From Nitrospirae bacterium RIFCSPHIGHO2_01_FULL_66_17 (GTDB lineage: Bacteria; Nitrospirota; Nitrospiria; 2-01-FULL-66-17): a stretch of 11,688 nucleotides of DNA. The stretch is from positions 1 through 11,688 of the forward strand of contig MHEO01000013.1 in the NCBI GenBank assembly GCA_001803875.1, read 5' to 3'. Position numbers and translations under genes: made by a program. Shown in pieces: positions 6,551-11,688 of the stretch. The first letter of the stretch is position 1, and each line of letters begins with the position of its first letter. Below the pieces are notes generated by a model. That model ran no database searches. It was not told the DNA's origin and was given only the letters and a program-made list of their open reading frames with translations.

Positions 6551-7764
6551 TTGATCGTCCCGGCGAGGTTGAAGATGGGCAGGTACATCGTGACCACCAC
6601 CACCGCCACGAGGCCGCCCATGACCAGCAGCAGCACCGGCTCGACCCACGTCGTGATCCGCGTGAGGCTGCGATCGAGTTCGTCTTCGTGAAATTCCGCC
6701 ACCTGATTGAGCATTTCCTCCAGCGCGCCGGTGGCCTCGCCGACCTCGATCATCTCCAGCGTCATCCGGGGCATGATGCCACCCGCCGCGAACGCGGCCG
6801 CCAACCCGCTGCCCGTCTTGACCCGTTCGATCACCTCGGCGATGTGGGCGGCGATGACCCGGTTGGGGATCGAGTCCCCGACCATCCGCAGCGCCGACAC
6901 CAGCGGGATCCCGCCGGTCAGGATCGTGGCCAGGGTGCGCGCGACACTGATCGTATAGTGCGTGCGGACGATGGAACCCACGAAGGGCAGCCGGAGAAGG
7001 ACGCCGTCGATCCGGCGCCGGCCGTTCTCGGTGCCGTACCAGACCCGCAACGCCACCGCGGCGCCGACGAGCCCCACCATAAGCGCCACCGTCCACCGCT
7101 TCAGAAAACCCACCACCGCCATCAACACCTTCGTGGGGGCCGGCAGCTCGGACTGGGCCTCCTTGTACACGTCGAGGAACGTCGGCATCACGAAGACCAT
7201 CAGGAACGCGATGACGCCGGCGCCAACCGACAGAAGAAACGCCGGATAGGACAGGGCGGTGACGATCTTCTTCCGGACGGCCAGGACGCGTTTCATGAAC
7301 GCCTGATACCGGGTCAGCATTTCGACGACGTTGCCGCTCCGCTCGCCCGCACGGAGCGTGGCGACGTAGAGCTCGGAGAACTCCCGCGGATGCATGGCCA
7401 TCGCGTCGGCCAGCGACGACCCGCCGCGCACCTGCCCACGGACGTCGGCGAGCACCTCTCCGAAGGTCGGGTGCCCGGTTCGTCCGGCCAGGATGTCCAG
7501 CGCCTTCATAATGGGGAGACCGGCCTTGATGAGGACCAGCAGCTCGTGATTGAACACCAGGAACTCGCGGGGCGCCAGCCCACGGCGGAGGGAGGGCAGG
7601 AGATCGAACGAGAGACCCCGGAGGCGTCCGGCCGGCCTGATGGCAAAGACCACGACCCCCTGCCGGTCCAGGCGGTGTCTGGCCTCCGCAGCATCCTCCG
7701 CCTCCAGCCGCTCCTCCAGGACCGTGCCATCTGCTTTGCCGATTCGACACACGAAGGTAGGCAT
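6547..7764 (-). CDS. pilC: PilC/GspF inner-membrane platform protein, first copy
   Basis: The 405-residue protein is a full-length T4P/T2SS platform. A short N-terminal strand domain (MPTFVCRIGKADGTVLEERL...) is followed by two T2SF repeats (about 68-191 and 271-393), each with the hallmark helical 'L...L..G.P...AL' start (LIKAGLPIMKALDIL and ILTGGIPLVSALRMV) and a GE.(S/T)G motif (GERSGNVVEML and GEATGALEEML). Three membrane segments are visible (about 172-195, 225-242 and 376-396), the usual topology. It interacts with the ATPase and with pilins entering the fibre. The ATG at 7764 fits the family N-terminus; an upstream in-frame ATG at 7839 adds unrelated residues and lies upstream of the likely transcription start. 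A weak AGG precedes the ATG. It is first in the operon. Confidence 0.96.
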   Translation of the reverse strand: MPTFVCRIGKADGTVLEERLEAEDAAEARHRLDRQGVVVFAIRPAGRLRGLSFDLLPSLRRGLAPREFLVFNHELLVLIKAGLPIMKALDILAGRTGHPTFGEVLADVRGQVRGGSSLADAMAMHPREFSELYVATLRAGERSGNVVEMLTRYQAFMKRVLAVRKKIVTALSYPAFLLSVGAGVIAFLMVFVMPTFLDVYKEAQSELPAPTKVLMAVVGFLKRWTVALMVGLVGAAVALRVWYGTENGRRRIDGVLLRLPFVGSIVRTHYTISVARTLATILTGGIPLVSALRMVGDSIPNRVIAAHIAEVIERVKTGSGLAAAFAAGGIMPRMTLEMIEVGEATGALEEMLNQVAEFHEDELDRSLTRITTWVEPVLLLVMGGLVAVVVVTMYLPIFNLAGTIK

Positions 7765-7787
7765 GAATGACCTATACACTCGAAGCC

Positions 7788-7816
7788 AGTATAGGAGATG
7801 GGTGGAACGATTGCAA
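7788..7816 (-). promoter_or_regulatory. Candidate sigma70-type promoter of the pilC-pilB-pilM-pilN-pilO-pilP-like operon
   Basis: On the minus strand TTGCAA (7816-7811) is followed by exactly 17 bp and then TATACT (7793-7788). The -35 matches four of six and the -10 five of six consensus bases. A start near 7781 gives a leader of about 17 nt before the pilC ATG at 7764, which also supports that start codon over the one at 7839. The site lies in the gap between mazG and pilC, indicating that the pil operon is transcribed separately from the upstream Rieske-SDR-mazG group. Confidence 0.6.
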
Positions 7817-7860
7817 GACGGGGGCACACCAAGGAACACCGGGGAAGAATCCCGAGGCGG

Positions 7861-8688
7861 TCAGCGTGCGGGGGCGTCCGAACCCGGCGCCGCCTCCTCG
7901 GCCGCCTTCGCCGCCTCCCACAGGCGGTCCAGCTCCTCGGGGGCACGGTCGGCGAGGGACCGTCCCGCCGCGCGCTCCATGTGCGCAAATCGCGAAGCGA
8001 ACCGGGCGATGCCGCCACGCAGCGCCGCTTCGGCGTCGACCTCCAACCGCCGAGCGAGGTTCACGACCGTGAACAGGAGATCGCCCAGCTCGTGCGCCAC
8101 GCGCGAGCGGTCGGGGCCGTGCATCGCCTCGCGCAGTTCGCCGATCTCTTCGTCGATCTTGGCGAGCACATCCTCGTCCCGCGCCCAGTCGAATCCCACC
8201 CGCGCGGCGCGGCGCTGAACGTGGTGGGCCTTGGCGAGCGCGGGCAGCCCTTTCGGCGCCCCGTCCAGGAGGGTGGGCGCGGGCCGGTCGCCCCGTTCGC
8301 GGCGCTTCTGTTCCTCCCAGCGGTCGGCGACCTCTTCCGGCGTGGACGCGCGCTGGGCGTCGGGGTCGAAGACGTGGGGGTGGCGGCGAACGAGCTTGTC
8401 CGCGCACGCCTGAAAGACGTCGTCGAGGGTGAAGGCGCCGACTTCCGACGCGAGTTGCGCGTGAAACGCGATCTGCAGCGCCAGGTCCCCCAGCTCCTCC
8501 TTCAACGCCGCGGGTTCGCCGTGTTCGATCGCGTCGACGGTCTCATAGGTTTCTTCAATCAGATAGGGCACGAGGGACTGGTGCGTTTGCCGCCGATCCC
8601 AGGGGCAGCCGTCCGGCGCACGCAAGCGGGCCATGACTTCGGCGACGCGCCGACAGCCGCACTCGTCCGAATGGCGTTCGGTGGTCAC
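7861..8688 (-). CDS. mazG: Nucleoside triphosphate pyrophosphohydrolase MazG
   Basis: MazG hydrolyses (d)NTPs to the monophosphate and pyrophosphate, a house-cleaning role that also lowers ppGpp-linked growth arrest in E. coli. The 275-residue product has both tandem MazG domains. The first holds the signature GCPWDRRQTHQSLVPYL (27-43), the acidic EETYE (45-49) and EELGDLALQIAFHAQL (64-79), then KLVRRHPHVF (98-107). The second holds EEIGELREAM (180-189) and HELGDLLFTVVNLARRL (199-215), the metal-binding EExxE and ExxD motifs. Length fits the family. I chose GTG at 8688, which overlaps the SDR stop as GTGA exactly as at the preceding junction. An in-frame ATG at 8736 would overlap the SDR by 52 bp and add 16 residues without family support. 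The C-terminus is Ala/Glu-rich. Confidence 0.95.
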   Translation of the reverse strand: MTTERHSDECGCRRVAEVMARLRAPDGCPWDRRQTHQSLVPYLIEETYETVDAIEHGEPAALKEELGDLALQIAFHAQLASEVGAFTLDDVFQACADKLVRRHPHVFDPDAQRASTPEEVADRWEEQKRRERGDRPAPTLLDGAPKGLPALAKAHHVQRRAARVGFDWARDEDVLAKIDEEIGELREAMHGPDRSRVAHELGDLLFTVVNLARRLEVDAEAALRGGIARFASRFAHMERAAGRSLADRAPEELDRLWEAAKAAEEAAPGSDAPAR

Positions 8689-9437
8689 GAGGAGGTGAGC
8701 CTCGCGGCCGCGGCAGCTACGGATGAGGGCGTCCACCCTCGCGCGTCGAACGCCCGGCCCGTGACGTCGAGGGACTCATCGGACGCCAGGTAGACGAAGA
8801 TCGGCGTCACGTCGTCGGGCGAGGGGAGCGTCAGGGAATCCTCGTCAGGATACGCCGCCGCCCGCATCGCCGTCCGCGTGCCCCCGGGATTGACCGTGTT
8901 GACGCGGATGCCGCGCTCGCGCAGCTCGTCGGCCAGCACCTGCGAGAGGCCCTCGACCCCGAACTTGGAGACCGAGTAGGCGCCCCACCCCGCCCGGCCG
9001 ATGCGGCCGACGCTGGAGCTGACGTTAATGATCGACCCGCCGTGCGGCATGAGCGGCAGGGCGGCCTTGGTGAGCCGGAAGACCGCGGTAAGGTTCGCCG
9101 CGACGACGACGTCCCACGCGTCTTCGGGATACTCGGCGATCGGCGCGTGCGCCCCCAGGATCCCCGCGTTGTTGACGAGCACGTCCAGCCGCCCGAAGCG
9201 CTCGCGGATCGCCTCAACAAGACAGGCGACGTCCTCCCGCCTCGTCAGATCCGCCGGCACGGCGACGGCGATCCCACCGGCGCTCGCGATCGCCTCGCGC
9301 GTGGCCTCCAGCGCCTGCGCCCGCCGCCCGCAAATCGCGACCTCGGCGCCCTCGCGCGCGAACGCCCGCGCGACCGCCGCGCCGATTCCGCTGCCGCCGC
9401 CGGTGACGACGGCGATTTTGCCCGCCAGTCGCTTCAC
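8685..9437 (-). CDS. Short-chain dehydrogenase/reductase (classical SDR), NAD(P)-dependent
   Basis: The 250-residue Rossmann-fold oxidoreductase carries the cofactor motif TGGGSGIG (12-19), the adenine-contacting Asp in PADL (D63), NNAG (89-92), the catalytic Asn115, the Ser run at 140-142, and the YxxxK pair Y154/K158. The segment VNTVNPGGTRTAM (179-191) is the usual 'PG..(K)T' cofactor loop. The residue after strand 2 is Gly-Arg-Arg (CGRR, 36-39), a basic pair often seen in NADP-preferring members. The substrate cannot be told from sequence. I chose GTG at 9437, which overlaps the Rieske stop as GTGA and puts the glycine motif at the normal distance; an in-frame start at 9581 reads through the Rieske gene. 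The neighbouring Rieske ferredoxin could be an electron partner in a small redox module, but this is inference. Confidence 0.93.
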   Translation of the reverse strand: MKRLAGKIAVVTGGGSGIGAAVARAFAREGAEVAICGRRAQALEATREAIASAGGIAVAVPADLTRREDVACLVEAIRERFGRLDVLVNNAGILGAHAPIAEYPEDAWDVVVAANLTAVFRLTKAALPLMPHGGSIINVSSSVGRIGRAGWGAYSVSKFGVEGLSQVLADELRERGIRVNTVNPGGTRTAMRAAAYPDEDSLTLPSPDDVTPIFVYLASDESLDVTGRAFDARGWTPSSVAAAAARLTSS

Positions 9438-9766
9438 GGGTTCTCCACCGCGACCTGGATGCACCCGTCCGCCACCCGCACGGGGAACGTGCACACCCGC
9501 TCCCCCGGCAAGTCCGGCGATTCGCCGGTGCGGACGTTGAAGCGCCAGCCGTGCCAGGGACACGCGACGATCTCGCCGCATGGGCCGCCGCGCCGGCCCC
9601 GAGCCAGCGGTCCTCCGGCGTGGGGGCAGACGTTGTCGGTGGCGTGCACGGCGCCGTCCACGTTGAACAGCGCCACGAAGCGGTCGCCGACCCGGACCGC
9701 GCGCGCCGCGCGCGGCGGCAAATCCGCCGGCGCCGCGACCTTCACGAACCGCGGCGCGCCTGCCAC
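9434..9766 (-). CDS. Small Rieske [2Fe-2S] ferredoxin (NirD/BphF-like)
   Basis: The 110-residue protein contains a complete Rieske cluster-binding motif, CPHAGG (C47, H49) and CPWHGW (C69, H72), within a typical all-beta context (GDRFVALFNVDGAVHATDNV before, FNVRTGE after). Such stand-alone ferredoxins pass electrons to oxygenases or reductases, or form the small subunit of nitrite reductase; no oxygenase or nitrite reductase large subunit is seen here. The only in-frame start upstream of the conserved part is GTG at 9766, and it lies inside one arm of a perfect 10-bp hairpin. A GTG at codon 8 is the next possibility. No strong Shine-Dalgarno is visible. The stop overlaps the SDR start. Confidence 0.88.
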   Translation of the reverse strand: MAGAPRFVKVAAPADLPPRAARAVRVGDRFVALFNVDGAVHATDNVCPHAGGPLARGRRGGPCGEIVACPWHGWRFNVRTGESPDLPGERVCTFPVRVADGCIQVAVENP

Positions 9767-9790
9767 GACTACGCGGGTCTCGTAGTCGTG
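9764..9790. promoter_or_regulatory. Perfect 10-bp inverted repeat over the Rieske gene start
   Basis: CACGACTACG (9764-9773), a 7-nt loop and CGTAGTCGTG (9781-9790) form a perfect hairpin. On the minus-strand transcript the GTG start codon of the Rieske gene is the last three bases of the 3' arm, and the loop carries a short purine stretch (GAGA/AGA). There is no T-tract on either side, so it does not look like an intrinsic terminator. It could restrict translation initiation, serve as a protein binding site, or be part of the neighbouring repeat, whose left end starts 6 bp away. Confidence 0.6.
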
Positions 9791-9795
9791 ACTGT

Positions 9796-9976
9796 GAGCC
9801 TGTTCAGGAACGCGTCAGATGCCAGGCGCACAGGGCCGACATGGTCGGCCCGTCGAATATTGCCACGGGCGCGCGCTGCGCGCCCTGTGCACCGCACCGG
9901 AGCGTACGAGGTCGGTACGTGAGGAGCGGATGCGCAGCGGCAACGCCGCAGATGACCGTTCATGGACAGGCTCCTA
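9796..9976. repeat. Dispersed inverted-repeat element, copy 2 (MITE/REPIN-like)
   Basis: This second copy of the element at 2063-2220 has clearer terminal inverted repeats: GAGCCTGTTCAGGAACG (9796-9812) against the reverse complement of its right end, GAGCCTGTCCATGAACG, with 15 of 17 matches. The shared core blocks CGGAGCGTAC (9898-9907) and GTACGTGAG (9915-9923) flank a short loop, as in copy 1, and the right-end 18 bp (9959-9976) match copy 1 at 17 positions. Two further strong hairpins lie in the left half: an 8-bp stem GGGCCGAC/GTCGGCCC (9833-9851) with a 3-nt loop, and an 8-bp stem GGGCGCGC/GCGCGCCC (9867-9885) with a 3-nt loop. These are absent from copy 1, so the copies differ internally while keeping ends and core. 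The right tip supplies the TAG stop of the rhodanese gene. Confidence 0.82.
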
Positions 9977-10333
9977 CCGGTACCGGGGGACGGAGGGATC
10001 GGCGGTGGTAGACCACGCCTCGATCCCGCCGGAGAGATTTTTTAAGTTGGTAAACCCGTGTTGCTGGAGGTAGTGGATCGCCTTGAGGCTTCGGACGCCC
10101 ATGTGGCAGTAGACGACGATCTCGTCGTTCGGGTTCAGTTCGGCCTTGCGCGTCTCCAGCTCCCGCATCGGGATCAGCTTCGCGCCGTCGATCCGGGCCG
10201 TGTCGTATTCCCATTGCTCGCGCACGTCCAGGAGCGTGATCGTGTCTCCCCGGTCGAGCCGCTGCTTGACCTCGGTCGCCGCCACGTTGACCCCGCCGGG
10301 GGTCTGATCGTATCGATTGAACAGCGTGAACAT
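9974..10333 (-). CDS. Single-domain rhodanese-like sulfurtransferase
   Basis: The 119-residue protein has one rhodanese domain: the strand and turn TLLDVREQWEY (33-43), the active-site loop C76-HMGVR (catalytic Cys76 at its head, Arg81 at its end), and the C-terminal signature NLSGGIEAW (99-107). The 6-residue Cys-loop fits sulfurtransferases of the GlpE/PspE type, which form a cysteine persulfide and pass sulfur to cyanide or protein acceptors. There is no signal peptide, so it is cytoplasmic. A clear Shine-Dalgarno AAGGAG (10345-10340) sits 6 nt before the ATG at 10333. The TAG stop is the first codon-sized unit of repeat copy 2. It follows the 85-residue and DUF971 genes in the same orientation, probably as the last gene of that transcript. 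Confidence 0.92.
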   Translation of the reverse strand: MFTLFNRYDQTPGGVNVAATEVKQRLDRGDTITLLDVREQWEYDTARIDGAKLIPMRELETRKAELNPNDEIVVYCHMGVRSLKAIHYLQQHGFTNLKNLSGGIEAWSTTADPSVPRYR

Positions 10334-10381
10334 GCCCGTCTCCTTATCATGTCGGAACGCGCCCGGCGCGCCCCGCGTCGA

Positions 10382-10639
10382 TTATCCCGTGCCCGACAAC
10401 TCGTCGAGCGCGCCCTTGATACGCGCCTGCACCTCGGTCTCGATCGCGTGGTCCTCGACCAAGTCGATGAGATCGTCCTCGGACACCGACAGGAACTTCT
10501 TGGCCTTGCCCCGCGCCAGCGCGATCAGGAACATCCCCGAGGTCGGCCGCGTCGGGATCACCACGGTCACCTCCGGGCTCATCGCCCGCACCAACTCGGT
10601 CATCCGCTGCTTGCCCGCTTCCCACTCATCTTCATCCAT
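10382..10639 (-). CDS. Hypothetical 85-residue protein
   Basis: I do not recognise this protein. It is a soluble alpha/beta-looking product with an acidic N-terminus (MDEDEWEAGKQRM), a central hydrophobic strand pair (EVTVVIPTRPTSGMFLIALARG, about 23-44), a basic patch (KAKKF) and an acidic helical C-terminal half (SEDDLIDLVEDHAIETEVQ). It has no cysteine, membrane segment or signal peptide. It is supported as a real gene by a good Shine-Dalgarno (AGGAAGG, 5 nt before the ATG at 10639), matching G/C-rich third positions, and its place between DUF971 (30-bp gap) and rhodanese (48-bp gap) in one direction. No function is assigned. Confidence 0.75.
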   Translation of the reverse strand: MDEDEWEAGKQRMTELVRAMSPEVTVVIPTRPTSGMFLIALARGKAKKFLSVSEDDLIDLVEDHAIETEVQARIKGALDELSGTG

Positions 10640-10669
10640 GGCGGCCTTCCTTCGGTCGGGTCGTCCGGG

Positions 10670-11005
10670 TCACAGGGCCGAGAGGGGCGTGGCCAGGCAC
10701 GCCGAACAGGGGCACAGCTTCCGGAGGACGTCGAACGCGTAGATGCCCGTCGAGTGCCCGTCGCTCCAGTCGATGTGGATCGCGTACTGGCCCACGGGGA
10801 GGATCTTTATCGCCCGGATGTCGACCGGAATGCTGTCGATCGAGATGCGCTTCTCCCCCGACCACTCGTCGACGCACGCCGCGCATTGGCAGATTCCCCT
10901 CAGGTATCGCGTGGGGTAGGTGCCCTCGTGCCCGTCGTCCCAGCGAATACGCACCGCCGTCTCTCCCACTTTGGCAATCTCGGTCGGTTTGTGTTGGCGT
11001 GTCAT
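10670..11005 (-). CDS. DUF971 (GBBH-like N-terminal domain) protein with two Cys clusters
   Basis: The 111-residue protein matches the DUF971 pattern: an opening PTEI, then VRIRWDDGHEGTYPTRYLRG and later VGQYAIHIDWSDGHSTGIYAF, the most diagnostic block of the family. DUF971 is related to the N-terminal domain of gamma-butyrobetaine hydroxylase and is often associated with iron-sulfur functions. The two halves repeat each other (about 19-44 and 77-103), and both end in a CxCxxC motif: C39/C41/C44 and C98/C100/C103. Many DUF971 proteins lack one or both clusters, so these six cysteines may bind Zn or an Fe-S cluster; that is inference. I chose the ATG at 11005 because the conserved region begins right after it; an in-frame start at 11068 lies at the likely promoter. 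No strong Shine-Dalgarno is seen. It is divergent from leuS. Confidence 0.85.
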   Translation of the reverse strand: MTRQHKPTEIAKVGETAVRIRWDDGHEGTYPTRYLRGICQCAACVDEWSGEKRISIDSIPVDIRAIKILPVGQYAIHIDWSDGHSTGIYAFDVLRKLCPCSACLATPLSAL

Positions 11006-11038
11006 GGGTAATTCAGGGCCGCAGCCGGGTTGCGACGT

Positions 11039-11068
11039 ATCGTACCCCAACGGCTCGCGCGCGCGCAA
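11039..11068 (-). promoter_or_regulatory. Possible promoter of the DUF971-85 aa-rhodanese group
   Basis: On the minus strand TTGCGC (11068-11063) precedes TACGAT (11044-11039) with an 18-bp spacer. The matches to the sigma70 consensus are three of six and four of six. The position, about 33-40 bp upstream of the DUF971 ATG, is reasonable, but the score is weak. Confidence 0.25.
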
Positions 11069-11081
11069 CCCACCGTCCCGC

Positions 11082-11111
11082 TTGCCGCCCCGCGCGCGAC
11101 TGTGTTATGTA
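11082..11111 (+). promoter_or_regulatory. Possible promoter of leuS
   Basis: TTGCCG (11082-11087) precedes TATGTA (11106-11111) with an 18-bp spacer, and a TG one base ahead of the -10 would make it an extended -10. The hexamer matches are weak, and the call rests mainly on its position 43 bp before the leuS ATG in the only intergenic space available. Confidence 0.25.
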
Positions 11112-11153
11112 AGGGCGGTCTCGAACCCGGAGAGGAGCGGTCCCGTCACGGCG

Positions 11154-11688
<535 letters not shown>

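Noticed and set aside
4829..7750. A 973-codon open frame that would fuse a long N-terminal extension to the first ATPase.
   Set aside because: The part beyond 6550 is pilC read in another frame and is Gly/Arg-rich; the ATG at 6550 overlaps the pilC stop and begins the family N-domain.
6688..7770. Plus-strand open frame of 360 codons opposite pilC.
   Set aside because: Translation is rich in His, Arg, Asp and Gln with no family motif; pilC on the other strand is unmistakable.
8689..8736. Longer MazG from the ATG at 8736.
   Set aside because: It would overlap the SDR by 52 bp and adds residues outside the family; GTG at 8688 repeats the GTGA coupling used at the previous junction. The GAGGAGGTGA seen there is on the plus strand and is not its ribosome binding site.
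8685..9581. A longer SDR with 48 extra N-terminal residues.
   Set aside because: The extension reads through the Rieske gene in the wrong frame; GTG at 9437 with the GTGA overlap gives the normal SDR start.
11053..11098. Alternating CG runs between the DUF971 gene and leuS as a possible Z-DNA or regulatory site.
   Set aside because: Short and expected at this base composition; no other support.

Overview
This is a clearly GC-rich bacterial chromosome segment with strong G/C preference at third codon positions, no tRNA or rRNA, no CRISPR array and no recognisable transposase. The gene content points to a free-living bacterium with a type IV pilus or type II secretion (T4P/T2SS) family machine. 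The composition and gene style recall candidate lineages such as Rokubacteria or Methylomirabilota (NC10), or a deltaproteobacterial relative. That placement is inference only; no marker in the window fixes it.

Almost everything lies on the minus strand, so genes are best read from right to left. At the far right leuS (leucyl-tRNA synthetase, plus strand, cut by the window edge) diverges from a minus-strand group: a DUF971 protein with two Cys clusters, an unrecognised 85-residue protein, and a single-domain rhodanese. A dispersed inverted-repeat element (copy 2) follows. Next is a tightly coupled trio, a Rieske ferredoxin, a short-chain dehydrogenase and the MazG pyrophosphohydrolase, joined by two GTGA stop/start overlaps.

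A good sigma70-type promoter then precedes a six-gene cluster for the inner-membrane platform of a T4P/T2SS-like machine: pilC (platform protein), pilB (assembly ATPase), pilM (actin-like), pilN, pilO, and a PilP/GspC-like protein with an extreme polyproline linker. Four of its five junctions are NTGA overlaps and the fifth is a 4-nt gap, so it is almost certainly one translationally coupled operon. A second copy of the inverted-repeat element ends the cluster. Beyond it a second promoter candidate precedes a second ATPase gene (gspE/pilB paralogue) and the first codons of a second platform gene (gspF/pilC paralogue), which runs off the left edge.

The locus therefore encodes two ATPase/platform pairs around a single visible set of alignment proteins (PilM, PilN, PilO, PilP-like). 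Secretin, pseudopilins and prepilin peptidase are not in the window. Both ATPases have MshEN-type N-terminal repeats, a known c-di-GMP binding module, but each departs from the consensus in a different place. The most interesting non-coding signal is the two-copy repeat: terminal inverted repeats, internal hairpins, a conserved GTAC-type core, and in both copies a right end whose terminal TAG is the in-frame stop codon of the neighbouring gene.
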